From Hyaloraphidium curvatum (taxonomy: Eukaryota; Monoblepharomycota; Hyaloraphidiomycetes; Hyaloraphidiales; Hyaloraphidiaceae): a stretch of DNA of 64,000 nt. The translations under genes were made by a program, and so were the position numbers. The first letter of the stretch is position 1. Every line of letters starts with the position of its first letter. The notes under the pieces are model-generated. The model was not told the origin of the DNA. It searched no databases and saw only the letters and a list, made by a program, of their open reading frames with translations. Positions 19,456 to 30,087 of the stretch are shown in pieces. The stretch spans positions 186,001-250,000 of the forward strand of contig JAIVFI010000027.1 in NCBI GenBank assembly GCA_025558095.1. The letters are read 5' to 3'.

Positions 19456-20477
19456 CATTGTTTGGTCGAAGACACGATTGTTTGTCACGGACGGAGCGAT
19501 GGAAAGCAGGTTCGTTGGAGAAACTGAATGCGATGCAGAGTCACGGGACGCAGTCTTATAGTGAGTCGGGGCAGCGCCACGCTCCTGTTTCGGCGCAAGG
19601 GTCCGAACGATCCGCAGTTGTTCGAGCCTCGGAATCGTGGGGTCCTTTGACTCAGACCAGGGTGGCGCAGGCCCTGTCCCCCTTCTGCTGGAGTCTCGTA
19701 AAAAGTTGAGGAGGACGAGAACCTTCTTTCCCTGACTCTGCTACATCAGCGTCGAACCCCGGACCGGGCTGGGTGACTTGGCGTGATGGAATTCCTTGTG
19801 CGAGCATCCTGTCCAGCGGACAAAGGTCGGTATAGAATCAGCGGCCTGTACTTCAATAGCAATAGATCCAGCCCGAGGCCTTCTTTGGCAAGAAACACGA
19901 AGATTTGGGGAGCGAGCCTGCGCGCGTGTCCGGCTGCCGCGTGCGCCGATCCGCAGCGATCCGCAGTCGCCCCCGCTCGATTTCGCTGTTGCGGACCGCG
20001 CCGTCTGCTTCGGACTCGTCAACGATGCTCTGACTATTGTTCTGCGGTGAGCAACCCCGGGGCCGTTCGCGATGCAAGGCCTCTGACCCTCCCCAGGGAT
20101 CGCCTTCGTCGCCGAAAAGGTGTCGAACAAGGTGTCCCGCTCCCGCGCGCAGGCCAAGGCGTGCAGCGGCTCCAAGAAACCCGCCATGGTCACCCTTCCT
20201 GCCCCGCCGAAACCGCGGTCGGCGAGTCTGGACGGCGTCGAACCTCTTCCGGCCTACTCTCTCCAACCAAGGGCCGGAGAAGTTGCGGCTTTGGCTCGGG
20301 CTTGAGTTTTCGTACGGCCGAGGATAGAGCAACGCGCCGCGTCATGATCCGCGCCCGGAAACCTGGGCGGGCTGCGGGGAATCTCCTTGCGACGTGTAGC
20401 TCGTACCCCTGCCTGTTGTGACGCGAATCGACCCCCTTTTCTGCTCAAAGTCTCCTCCTGTTTGGCGTGATTCTCAT
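19456..20477. other. Intergenic, no supported gene
   Basis: About 1 kb between two minus-strand genes. Small frames exist on both strands (for example a minus-strand ATG at about 20187 opening MAGFLEPLHALACARERD), but none can be extended by a convincing splice or matched to a family. The base composition is less GC-rich than in the genes. Confidence 0.5.
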
Positions 20478-22169
20478 CTATGGCTCAGACTCAAACGCTC
20501 CACGGCCATGTCTATGACCTCGCGCGCCAGGACAACGCACCTCCGGACGTTCGTCAGGTCGTGCGGGGAAATCGTGCCCGAGGTAGCTGCGGAGCGCGAA
20601 GCTTGTGGCTGGCAAAGGCAGCCGGTCAAGAGAGGCGAGACGTGGAAGCTCAACAAAGCCGACCTTTGCGAGGAACGCCTCGAGCTCGTTGCGCCAGGCG
20701 CCGCACCAGGATATGACGAGCTCCTTCGCACTTCTATCCAGGCTCTCGATCCAGCCATCGACGGTCACGGGATCCTCGTTTTCTTCGGCCCTGGCCTGCA
20801 GCAATCGCCTCCGGGCAAACTCCAGGAGCTTGTCGTGAGCTCCGCGTGGATGCACGAAGAGGTAGTCCCGCTCCTGCTCGTTGGGCTCCGGGCCGTCGTC
20901 CAAGCCAGCTGGCAACGGCCAGATGCGTACCCGCTCCCCTCCCATCTCATCGTCCTGTTCCCAGACCTCGATGTATGCGCGGTCCGGTCTTTCGGGGTCG
21001 TCCGCGCGGCCAACGAACGGGACAAAACCCCATTCGCAGAATCCCATCACGCTTCCCACGTGGCCGTACCAGTTGAAAACTTGCTGCCCGGCGGCCACGG
21101 CTCCAGGGACGGCGAGGTGATAGCAGCCTGCATGGGGACCCGACGGATGGTAGGTCACCTGTAAATGGGGTGCGGAAGGCGCGGGCAGATGGTTGAGGAA
21201 GTCAGCGCCCGGAACGAGAGCAAAGCTGATGTTGGCATGGTGCGAGGGAAGATTCAGGGAGAATATGCGGGTGTTGACTGAAAGCCAAGCCCAAATGAAA
21301 GAGTCCCAAGGCAAGGCTCTGCCGACATGGCGTGCGCGCTTTCCGGGCCGAGGTCGCGGGCGTTTGTTCGGCGGCCCTTCCGTGGCGTCCTCCGCCAGCC
21401 CGAGCATGGCCGAGCCTTCGACGTCCACCAGAAGGGATTCGAACGAGGGAATGGTTGACGCCAACTCTCCCGCAAGTCGAGAACACATTCGCCAATCCGA
21501 CGCAATGGCTCGTGCCATACTGTCGCGCTTTCGCGCCAGCCTGACGAGCGGATGGTCGTCTCCGGCGGCGTTGATGCTGTTCAGATCTGCAGAGACAACG
21601 CACGAAGGAACACTTAACAATAGAGCGCACCGCTCGTCAGCCTTCTCTGCACCGGCCGGCAGCAGAGGCGAAGATGACCACGACGCAGGAACGCCGGAAT
21701 GGTCTTTTGGCAGGGAGTCGATGTACGGCTTCCACTTTGAACGTTCGCCGAGCGACGCTTCGTAGCAAAGGAAAAGAGCAAGAGCCTGGTGTTCCGACAG
21801 CGCAGGCTCAAAGTCGGTCATTCCCCACGACTCGGCCGCCTTTTGCGCCGTGATCACGAAAGCCCAGGGCACACGCAGCACGCATTCGCCGGGCGCGAGG
21901 GCGCGTTCGGCAACGACGCCGCGCAGAGTCCCTCCGCCTGGCAGCTCAACTATCGCCGGGCGCAGGGGAGAACCCGGAAACGTCCTGAGGAAAGCGCCGA
22001 GCGCGGCCGAGAACTCGGCGTCCGTAGTGGGCACGTTGAGCAGCGTCGAAGAAAGGGCGTCCGAGGAGCTCGACGCGTCCGAACCGTCCATGTCCGACGC
22101 GTCCTCTTCGGCCTCAGGTGAGCCGCTCTCTTCCTCATCTTCGGCGAAAGCGGCGACGTGCGGCTCCAT
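20478..22169 (-). CDS. SET-domain lysine methyltransferase, Rubisco-LSMT/SETD type
   Basis: A 563-aa single-exon protein. After an acidic serine-rich N-terminus (to about residue 60) the SET domain shows RGVVAERALAPGECVLRVPW, an inserted helical iSET part, WDSFIWAWLSVNTRIFSL, then FALVPGADFLNHLPAP (the NH of the S-adenosylmethionine site) and QQVFNWYGHVGSVMGFCEWGFVP, where the catalytic tyrosine is in NWYG. The C-terminal helical Rubisco-LSMT substrate-binding domain follows. Yeast relatives (Rkm1-4, Efm1) methylate ribosomal proteins or elongation factors. The specific substrate is unknown. Starts 168 bp downstream of the nitrobindin stop. Confidence 0.85.
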   Translation of the reverse strand: MEPHVAAFAEDEEESGSPEAEEDASDMDGSDASSSSDALSSTLLNVPTTDAEFSAALGAFLRTFPGSPLRPAIVELPGGGTLRGVVAERALAPGECVLRVPWAFVITAQKAAESWGMTDFEPALSEHQALALFLCYEASLGERSKWKPYIDSLPKDHSGVPASWSSSPLLPAGAEKADERCALLLSVPSCVVSADLNSINAAGDDHPLVRLARKRDSMARAIASDWRMCSRLAGELASTIPSFESLLVDVEGSAMLGLAEDATEGPPNKRPRPRPGKRARHVGRALPWDSFIWAWLSVNTRIFSLNLPSHHANISFALVPGADFLNHLPAPSAPHLQVTYHPSGPHAGCYHLAVPGAVAAGQQVFNWYGHVGSVMGFCEWGFVPFVGRADDPERPDRAYIEVWEQDDEMGGERVRIWPLPAGLDDGPEPNEQERDYLFVHPRGAHDKLLEFARRRLLQARAEENEDPVTVDGWIESLDRSAKELVISWCGAWRNELEAFLAKVGFVELPRLASLDRLPLPATSFALRSYLGHDFPARPDERPEVRCPGARGHRHGRGAFESEP

Positions 22170-22336
22170 GATTCGGTACGAGAACGCGTCGCGGGCAGAA
22201 CGGGACGCGGGGACCTTTCACTCACTTTTCAGATCCCCCTTTTCGCGGTCACCTTCAAAGATCCAACTGAAAGGACCAAAGAGAGAAAGTGACATCTTTT
22301 CAAAGACAATGTAATGACTCCATCAACGATTCGCGG

Positions 22337-23219
22337 CTAAATGTTCTCGGAGAGCCTGAAATCGTCGCTTCTTTGCAGCGTTGCTTCGAGGTGATGCGTG
22401 AGCTGAGGCGTGGTCGTCGTCGCCATCGCCATGGTGTAGTGCAGCGACGGCGGGTCGTCTGGACCGGCACCAGGAATCAGCTTGTATACCCTGTGGTTGG
22501 CAGTCGCGTGAGATGGAATCAATTACGGTCAAGTCAAGCAGTCGCGCACCGTTTCGTTGCCGTCACAAACGGAGGCCGGGCCGTCGAAGTCCTCGCTGCG
22601 CCCTTTTCGTCCTTCATCTCTATGGTGAAGCTCTTGGCCTGCGGATCCAGCCGGCCTTCCTCGACCGAAGCGAGGCCTGTCAAAAATCAAGAGATCAGGA
22701 GGGCGACTTGGCCGAGTGTCGACTGCGCACGGACCATTCGGCTGCGCCAGAACGAGCTCCACCTTCGTGCCCCCGTCCGGAGTCGGTCCAAGCACCCTCA
22801 AGAAGCCCGACTCTGCGTGGAAAGGTGCGTTGTTCTTCCCAGGATTCCAGGTGTTCTGACTGGGGCCGATGAGCTCAGAATGCCATCTCGTTTCTTGCGA
22901 ATCCTCACGTGTAGAAGAGATACTTGGCTCCCGGATAGCCCCAAAAGGTTATCTGCTCGACGTAGCTCCGGGGAGGGTCAGCTGCGTCTTCCGCGACACG
23001 GAGTCTCGCCGGATCCCACTCAAAGTCCTTGATAGTCGGGTAAACGCCCTTGCCGTTGCCGCGCCATGTTCCGATGAGCCAGGAAGCGGGCGCTTCGGGG
23101 CTGTAGAGCGCCGGGTTGGCGTGTGTGTGCAGGACTGGGAGCGCCGGTCGCGGAGTCGATTCAGTCGATTCCCGACTCCGGTGGGCGTCCGTGGCGCGGC
23201 GTCACCAACGTGGAGACAT
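22337..23219 (-). CDS. Nitrobindin-like heme-binding protein, five exons
   Basis: Assembled from five exons: 23219-23206 (tentative), 23100-22909, 22859-22735, 22676-22550 and 22490-22337, 203 aa. Introns are 105, 49, 58 and 59 nt, all GT-AG and in phase. The family core is clear once spliced: SWLIGTWRGNGKG, then PTIKDFEW, FYTQNTWNPGKNNAPFHAES, GFLRVLGP, VELVLAQPNGL and the C-terminal THHLEATLQR, where the His is the expected proximal heme ligand. Nitrobindins (THAP4 C-terminal domain, DUF1794) are small beta-barrels that bind ferric heme and interact with nitric oxide or isomerise peroxynitrite. The first exon with its ATG is the weakest part; the rest is strong. Confidence 0.85.
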
Positions 23220-23498
23220 ATGAGAGTCGTTGCTCCCGCGCGGGAGCTTTCAAAGGCTGACCGATGGGCGATTGTTGCCGGGGCCGCGGCTCGGAGGTGA
23301 ATCAGTACTTGGCGCTTCGACTCGCTCGATCCGTCTGACAAAGCCGGTTCCTTCTCGGCCCGGCCTTCGACGGATGCAATCCGGACAGAAGCGAAATATG
23401 ACAAGATCGAATGCTAATTAGACAGATTCCGACGTTCAGGAAACGAAATTCCAACAGATTACGTCCAGCTTCCCAAGGCAAGCGCTTGCGGCCTTCCA

Positions 23499-25269
23499 TT
23501 ACCTCCTCGGCAAGGTCGCCGCGTTGGCCTTGACCTGCGGTGCCAAGTTCACCTGCTCATCCACCGGCGAGCACACGCACTCCCCCGGCGCGTGGCCTTC
23601 CGCGCACACCGCCCGCATCGAGTCGGCAAAGCCCAATACGCCGACCTCGGCGCCCCTGAACACCATGTTGGAGCTCTTCCTGAGCGTGAGCGCCGACGCG
23701 CGCGGCAGGCTCGGCTCCGTCCTGCGGTCGAGGTCCATGACCTGGCTCGCGAGCCGGGTGATCCGGTTGTGCGCCGGGCGGACGGCGGGGGCGTCGGGAG
23801 GGTCGAGGTGCAGCACGCCCACCTCCTTGGGAGCCCCGCCGTCGGCCGCCCCGGGAATCAGCGCCGCGTGCCCTCCGTCTTCGATCACCGCCACCGGATG
23901 CGCCTTGTCCGCAGGGGTTCCGGGCGGCCCCGCTTCGGCGGCCGGGGCGGCGCCCTCCGGGACATTCCCAACAACCGAAGGATCCGAATCCGGGGGCAGG
24001 GGCGTCACCGGTTTGCGCCAAGGCCGCTCCGGCAGCGCCTTGTCAGAGACCTTGTGCCCCATAGTCCATTCCGTCGGGTTGGACTTGATCGAATCGACGA
24101 AGCACTTTTCCTGCTCGTGCATGCCGAACTTTTCGAACTCGAGCAGGTCCTCGTTGATCTGGAGCAGCCAGTCGCGGTATTCCTGTGGGGATATCCGCAT
24201 GAGCCCGTGCATCGATCGCCCAGCGCCCTGTTGACCACGTACCGGGTTGCAGTACTTGAGGATCCACGGATGGTCCATCGCGTCCACCGCCGTCATCCGC
24301 TCCGCCGGGTCCGTCTTCAAACACCGCGAGATGAAGTCCTTCGCCTCGGGCGACACGCTCTCGAACGAGCGGTGGAAGGTCCACCTGCCCTGCTTGACGT
24401 GGTCGTTGAGCAGGTGCGGCGGCGCGGCGAAGAAGGGGTTGATCCCGCTCAGGAGCGTGTAGACCACCACGCCGAGCGAGTAGACGTCGGCGGGCTTGCC
24501 GAGGTAGGGCTTCTTGGCCACGATTTCTGTCCACGGCCCGTCAGTGAGGGCGACTCCGACCGGAATGAGCATGTCACGCACCCGGCGCCTGGTAGTAGAG
24601 CGTCCCGACCCGCCAGTCCTCTTCCTTCTGGAACGACGACCTGGCGACTCCGAAATCGACGAGGAGCAGCTCCGACATGACCGTCTTGTCCTTGAACAGG
24701 ATGTTGGCCGTCTTGATGTCCAGATGCGCGACGTCGTGGCAGTGCATGAAGGCCACGGCACCAAAGAGCGTGGCGGCAATGGCCGCGGCATCGCTCTCGG
24801 TGTAGCGGCCCTTCCTGACCAGGCGCTCGAGGAGCTCCCCGCCCGTGGCTGCCAAACTCCGTGAGCATCCTCGAAGGCCGGTCTGGAGGCCGGACAAACA
24901 CCGACCGAGCTCGAACACCATGTGGTACGAAGACTTGGTGTAGAACCAGTCCACCAGCTGCACGATGTTGGGATGCTGCAGCCCGCGGAGCACCTCGAGC
25001 TCCCTGGGTCTCGAGGACCCGCAACGCCGCGGCGCCGTCTTGAGCGCGTAGTGCCGGCCCGTGGGCACGTGCTCGACCTCGACGACGGTGCCCTGCGCGC
25101 CGTCGCCCAGCGCGCGCACGGCGCGGTACTCGGCGGCGCGGTGCGGGCCGTGTTCGGCGTCGTCGGGGTCCGGCGGGAGCGACGAGACGGACGAGCTGGT
25201 GCCGCGCCGGGGGAGGCCGGCCTGCGGTTGCGACGGGCGCCGCGTGAATATCCTGTCCAGGATACCCAT
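23499..25269 (-). CDS. CAMK-like serine/threonine protein kinase
   Basis: Exons 25269-24906, 24848-24582, 24526-24243 and 24182-23499 encode 532 aa. Introns: 57, 55 and 60 nt. The first and third are stop-free multiples of three. Kinase landmarks: glycine loop LGDGAQGTV near residue 54, ATP lysine in YALKTA, FELATGGELLERL after splicing, catalytic loop HLDIKTANIL, magnesium motif VDFGVA, and YYQAPEIVAKKPY formed across the second splice. The catalytic loop has HLD in place of HRD. After the kinase domain (ending with HPWILKYCNP) comes a 200-residue low-complexity tail with one conserved-looking DLDRRTEPSLPR segment. An upstream ATG at 25371 would add 34 residues. The substrate and pathway are unknown. 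Confidence 0.85.
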
Positions 25270-25597
25270 TCCGCCGGGCCGGGCGCCGTTTCCGGGCTCG
25301 ACGAGGGGGTGTCGGGCACAGTCACCGCGCGCGGGTTTAAGGACGGAATCCCGGACCTTTCTCGGGGGCAAATCCGCATCCCCATCAGCTCCCTGTGGCG
25401 AGATCGGAGCCTTTCGGAACCGATGGCATACCGCATCGGATCAGGCTTCATTGATCCGCGCCTTTCTGGCGCCGCAGGAGCTGTATTCCTGGAGCAGATC
25501 AGTCTCTGCCAGAAGCGACGGCCGACGCGCCAAAGCTGCTCGCCCGACGCTCTAGTGCCCTCTTACATCCGATCGGAAACATTGACCCGCTCAGCGA

Positions 25598-26410
25598 TCA
25601 GGACGGCATCATGTCCTTCCCCCACCCCTGCATGCCCACGACGTCCTCCCAGTGCGGGAACAGCCTCCCCATCTTGAGCGGCTCCATCTCGGGCCAGGTG
25701 CCCAGCACGCACGCCTTGACCAGCTGCCCCACGCGCTCCTCGCCCTGCGGCGTGAAGTGCAAGCCATCGTCCAGGAATTTCGGCCCCCACACATCCGGGG
25801 GGATCTCCCTGCCCAGCGGGTCGCGTTGCAGCTCGGTCCACAGGTCCAGCACGGCGGCGCCCTCCTCCTTTGCCACCCTTATGCAGGCTTCGGAGTAGAC
25901 GCGGGTGGCGGCGTTGCGCCTGTCCAGCGAGCCCTCGGGGAGCGAGCGGAACTCGCGCTCGCCGGCGCGGAGGAGCAGCTGCGCCAGCCGCGTGGGTTCG
26001 TGGACCGGCGGCGGGGAGAGCAGCAGGATCCGCGCGCCGGGCTGAGCGGCGCGCACGATGCCGACCAGTCTGCGCAGGTTCTCCGCGAACTCGGCGGCCG
26101 GCACGTGCTGCCGCGCGGAATGCGGGGTGCCGCGCTCGGCCTCGGGCAGCGCCGAGTCGTTTGCGCCGAACCACACCACCGCGAGCGCGAGCTCCGGCGC
26201 GCCCTGGGCGGCGTACGGCGCGAGGATCGCCGGCGCCGCGTCGAGCGCGTTGCGCGTGTTGTACCCGCCGAACCCGCGGATCACGACGTCGGCACGCCGC
26301 GCGTAGAGCAGCGCAAGCCGCGAGCCCCAGCCGTGCGTGCCCCGCTCCGTCAGCGAGTCGCCGAAGAGCAGGATGTGCGGCACCCGCGGGACCACCGGGA
26401 ACAGCGGCAT
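25598..26410 (-). CDS. SGNH/GDSL esterase, isoamyl-acetate hydrolase (IAH1) type
   Basis: Encodes 270 aa from ATG 26410. All four SGNH blocks are present: LLFGDSLTERG (nucleophile serine), RGFGGYNTRNAL (glycine), VVWFGANDSALP (asparagine) and LDDGLHFTPQGEE (Asp and His). The NDSALP form and the C-terminal WPEM extension match the IAH1 family, where the yeast enzyme hydrolyses acetate esters such as isoamyl acetate. The frame extends upstream to 26521, but the 26410 start fits the usual short leader. Single exon. It is cytosolic by absence of a signal. Its promoter region is shared with the divergent peroxiredoxin gene 490 bp away. Confidence 0.9.
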   Translation of the reverse strand: MPLFPVVPRVPHILLFGDSLTERGTHGWGSRLALLYARRADVVIRGFGGYNTRNALDAAPAILAPYAAQGAPELALAVVWFGANDSALPEAERGTPHSARQHVPAAEFAENLRRLVGIVRAAQPGARILLLSPPPVHEPTRLAQLLLRAGEREFRSLPEGSLDRRNAATRVYSEACIRVAKEEGAAVLDLWTELQRDPLGREIPPDVWGPKFLDDGLHFTPQGEERVGQLVKACVLGTWPEMEPLKMGRLFPHWEDVVGMQGWGKDMMPS

Positions 26411-26900
26411 CGCGGGAGATGGGAGGTGGAGTTTGATCCGGGTGAAGGCAAGGTCCCGTCGGCCCGGCACGATTCCGCCCGCTGTTCCATCTTTCCAGCG
26501 AACCTTCTTTCGAACAGGCAAACTGTGGCAACTCGAGTCGGGTGGTGGCGAACAGTAGGAATGCTGAACATTCCGACACGTCGCTGGATGCTGCGTTGTC
26601 TTCCCGCATCAGCTCTTCAGGGCAGGCGCCGACGAAGTCCACGTCATGGTGAAGACAGGCCATCCCGACAGCCCGTCGCAATCAAATAAGAACCATCACG
26701 GCTATTGGGAAGGAGACGATGCTCAAAATGATGGATCGAGATTCGGTAGGCTGGAAATCCGGTCCATGCGGGCGGTCGATCGCGCTGCTGTGGAGGACGA
26801 GACCTTCCGCTGTCGTTCCGCGTCCTCCGACTCGAATCTCGAAACCACTCTCCGACGCCGCACCGCGTTCCCGGCCCTCAAACCCGACACCCGCTTCCCG
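26411..26900. other. Divergent intergenic region
   Basis: Lies between the divergent starts of the esterase and the peroxiredoxin-cold-shock genes. The rightward reading frame is open from 26646, so part may be 5' coding sequence of the latter (ATGs at 26646 and 26766), but its composition and content (SRFGRLEIRSMRAVDRAA) do not look like a domain or a clear targeting peptide. Confidence 0.5.
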
Positions 26901-27737
26901 ATGCTCCCCGTCCCCGGCGAGCCCTTCCCCGACATCGAGCTCCCCGACTCCCGCGGCATCGCTACGCGCCTGTCGTCCCTCACGCGCCCCGGCGCGGTCG
27001 ACGAGCGCGTCGGGTTCACCGACGGATATCCCCTCATTCTGATCTTCTACCGCGGGTTCTTTTGCCCGCGGGATCAGCAGCAGATGCGCAACCTGGTCGC
27101 CGCGCAGGCCGAGTTCGCGCTGTCTAGCTGCAAGATCGCCGCAATCAGCGTCGACCCGCCCCCGGTGGCTGCCGCCTTCCGCGCCGGCCTCGGCGCCACC
27201 TGGACCTTCCTCTCGGACCCGGACCGCGCCGCGATCAAACGATTCGGCATCCTGGACGCCACCGAGGGCGAGTACCCAGACGTCTCGCGGCCCTTCACCC
27301 TCGTCCTCTCGCCCGGCCTGGCCGTGCGCAGGGTGTGGGACGGGTGGTGGTTTGCCGGCCGGCCGACGGTGGAGGAGCTCCGGATGGAGGTGCGCAAGGC
27401 GATGGAGCCGCTTTCCAACTACGGCTACGCGGCGTGGGACAAGGAGGCGGTGAGCAAGATCAGGATCCCCGCGCGCGAGTGGGCGGCGGGGCTTCCGGAG
27501 CTGGGAAAGTCGGGGCTGCCCGTGGCCAGGGGCACCGTGTCGGCGTTCGATCTTGGCACGGGGAACGGGACGATCGCGAGGCGGGACGGGGGCGGCGAGG
27601 TGTTCTTCAACTTCACGGCGATCCCGGGGACGGGGTACCGCACCGTGCGCGCGGGGGACAGGGTGGTGTTCGAGGTCGTGGAGAACGCGACGGGGCCGAC
27701 GGCGAGGAATGTTCGGGCGGACAAGGATGGGGCGTGA
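26901..27737 (+). CDS. AhpC/TSA-type peroxiredoxin fused to a cold-shock-like domain
   Basis: Encodes 278 aa from ATG 26901. Residues 1-165 form a thioredoxin-fold AhpC/TSA domain: MLPVPGEPFPDIELPDSRG, LILIFYRGFFCPRDQQQM with the candidate peroxidatic cysteine, AAISVDPPPVAAAFRAGLG, WTFLSDPDRAAIKRFGI and FTLVLSPGLAVRRVW. A CPxC-type second cysteine is replaced (CPRD), so it would be one-Cys. Residues about 213-275 resemble a cold-shock domain: ARGTVSAFDLGTGNGTIARR, GEVFFNFTAIPGTGYRTVRA and GDRVVFEVVENATGPTARNV. RNP1 is degenerate (GNGTIA for GYGFI), RNP2 is VFFNFT. Peroxide reduction plus nucleic-acid binding is an inference from the domains. Single exon, no frame break between domains. Confidence 0.82.
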   Translation: MLPVPGEPFPDIELPDSRGIATRLSSLTRPGAVDERVGFTDGYPLILIFYRGFFCPRDQQQMRNLVAAQAEFALSSCKIAAISVDPPPVAAAFRAGLGATWTFLSDPDRAAIKRFGILDATEGEYPDVSRPFTLVLSPGLAVRRVWDGWWFAGRPTVEELRMEVRKAMEPLSNYGYAAWDKEAVSKIRIPAREWAAGLPELGKSGLPVARGTVSAFDLGTGNGTIARRDGGGEVFFNFTAIPGTGYRTVRAGDRVVFEVVENATGPTARNVRADKDGA

Positions 27738-28141
27738 AGGGTGTCGCTGGTGGGGATGGCGACAACCCGCTCGCATCGAACACAGCGAGTACTGGAGTTT
27801 CTTTGCCATCGGTGGACGTGCCCTCTTCTCTGCAGTCATTTTGAAGGGGTGGATTGCCCACCGGCATGCCGAAATCGCTCACGGATCGCCAATCGTTCGC
27901 TCCTCGGTTCCGGGGTGGTAGAAGCGCCCATTGGGGGGCTTCCGACCGCAAATCCCCTGCGCTATCAAAAAGGAAAGAATCGATCGGGTCTGTGGACGAC
28001 GCATCAAGCATTTTCCGGCCACATCGGCGGCGGAGATAGGCCCGGCTTGTGTTCGGCAGCTGTGCGGGTCCCGGCGCCATTCCGCTGCACCCGTCGATTT
28101 CGCGACCAGTCCTCCCCCACGGCCGAGCGCCCTGCCCGGCG
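27738..28141. other. Intergenic, no gene seen
   Basis: About 400 bp between two plus-strand genes. It holds the 3' UTR of the peroxiredoxin gene and the promoter of the LEA-2-like gene. The reading frame of the latter is open back to 28049, but the ATG at 28142 is followed by a better N-terminus. Confidence 0.55.
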
Positions 28142-29897
28142 ATGTCGTACTACTCCGTGCCGGCGGACGCGGCGGTTGTTGCGCCCGACGACTTTGACCT
28201 CGGCACAGCGCGGCCGGTCGACCCGGCACGCAAGAAGAAGAAGAAGCGGCGGCCGGGCGCCATCGACACGTCGCCGGCCGACCCGTTCGGCGAGTCGCCG
28301 TACGCGGGCGCGGGCGGCGGCGGGTACGGCTCGCCCGTCTACGGGGCGCCGCCGCGCCAGTCGACGTCGTCGTCGTTCGACATGAACGAGGCCACGCGCT
28401 CGCTGCGCGACCCGCGTGCGTACGCCGCGCCGCCGCCCGGCTACGTGCCGTCGTACCGCGCGGAGCCCGGCGACTCGGAGGACCTGCTGGACCCGAACGC
28501 AGACTGGGACCGCCCAAAGAAGGGCCGCCGATCGGGCAGGCCGTCCACGTCGTACGACTCGCTGCTGCCGAAGGCCGGCGCGCAGGGCATCTACGACTCG
28601 GAGGGCGGCCTGCGTGAGCAGCCGCGCAGGAGGAAGCGCCGCAGGGAGTCCAGGCCGTGCTGCTGCGGAAGGTGCACCACGGGGCAGTTCTGGGCCTGGT
28701 TCCTCATCGTCGCCGGCCTGCTCCTCATCGCCCTCGGCATCGCGCTGTACTTCTGCTGGCCGCGCGTGGGCGAAGTCACGGTGCGCATCCTCCGCCCGCC
28801 GGCCGCCGATCCGATGCTGATGCGCCTTCCGATCGCAGGTCGTCTCGCTGCAGCCCGCCTCCGGCACCCCGCCCACCGTCGCCCTCGAAGGGGGCGGCGT
28901 CCGCCTGCGCGGCGGCATGTCGCTCAACGTCTCGGTGGACCTCCGCAGCAACCTCATCCCGATCTCGCTGTCCTCGCTGTCCCTGGAGATCTTTGCCGCG
29001 GACCGGCGGATCGGCGCGGGCAGGAAGGACGGCGTGTACCTGGAAAAGGGCCAGGTGGACACCGTGGGCATCGACCTGGCGTTCGACTACGTCGCGGGCG
29101 GGGATCGGTCCCCGGCGGCCGCGAAAGCGACGCAGGCGGCGGCGCCGGCGGTCCCGACGAGCTACGTGATCCCGACCGAGCTCGCGGCCCCCGCTCCCCC
29201 GCCGCCTCCGCCTCCTGCGCCCGCACCGGCCCCCGCACCGGCACCGGCGCCCGCCCCCGCAGCCCCCGCCCCGCCCCCGCCCCCGCCGACTGCGCCGCCG
29301 GAGGAGGATCAGGCCGACGAGGGCGGCGACGACGGGGGCGAGGGCGATCAGCCCGCGGAAGACCAACCCCCCGCCGACCAACCGCCCCCCGCGTCCCCTC
29401 CCCCCGCCGACAACCCACCTCTCCCGCAAGACTCGGACGAAGGCGACGCGGGCGACGACGACGGCCCCGACGACCCCGAAGGCACGCAGCGCCTCCTCCG
29501 TCGCCAATCCGCCCTCGCGGACCCCGTCGCCGCGCTGCTCTCGCAGCGCTGCGCGCAGCCCAACGGCACCTTCCCCGTGCGCTACGCCGCCGTCGCCACC
29601 CTCGCCGTGATCCCGGTCCCGCTGCGGTTCGGCGGCACGCGGGAGGTGCCGTGCCCCGATCTCGGGCCGCTGCAGGCGCTGCTGCAGGCCGCGAGCGGGC
29701 AGGGGGAGCTCGGGAAGCTGGCCGAGGGGGTGAAGAAGGGGCTGGACAAGGGCGGGTTCGCGGGCGCCGCGGAGGGGTTCGGGAATCTGCTGGATATGCT
29801 CAAGGAGCTGGCGGCGACGAGCACGGCGGGGGGCGCGGAGCCGACGGGGTCGGCGGTCAGGGGGAGGGAGAAGGTGGCGGCGCCGCCGCCAGAGTAG
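28142..29897 (+). CDS. LEA-2-like single-pass membrane protein with Pro/Ala-rich stalk
   Basis: Exons 28142-28780 and 28839-29897 (58-nt intron, gtgcgc to atcgcag) encode 565 aa. The N-terminal 190 residues are low-complexity, with a KKKKKRRPG basic patch and a Cys-rich CCCGRC motif just before a single membrane helix (FWAWFLIVAGLLLIALGIAL). After the splice, a beta-sandwich-like segment MSLNVSVDLRSNLIPISLSS followed by LEIFAADRRIG resembles the late-embryogenesis-abundant group 2 fold found in fungal Tag1-like vacuolar proteins. A long AP-repeat and acidic Pro-rich stalk follows (29205-29480). The C-terminal 120 residues contain ALADPVAALLSQRC and an amphipathic helix. Function unknown; membrane topology is predicted with the LEA-2 part lumenal or extracellular. 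Confidence 0.7.
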
Positions 29898-30087
29898 GAT
29901 GTAACGGCGTTGGAAATCGGATTGGTATCTGCCGAACTGAGTGATTGCTGATCCGGACCGCGATCACGTCCAAAGGGCCGATTGATGAAAGAGCGAGGGA
30001 TATTCCAAACACCGATACACGCGGTACGACTCGCAGCGCACGAAAATAATCTACACCCGCCCCGCACCGGCGGCGGCGGAATAAGCA

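Noticed and set aside
22949-23404. Minus-strand frame of 151 codons over the nitrobindin gene
   Set aside because: Out of frame with the nitrobindin exons and without any domain; the spliced model explains the region better.
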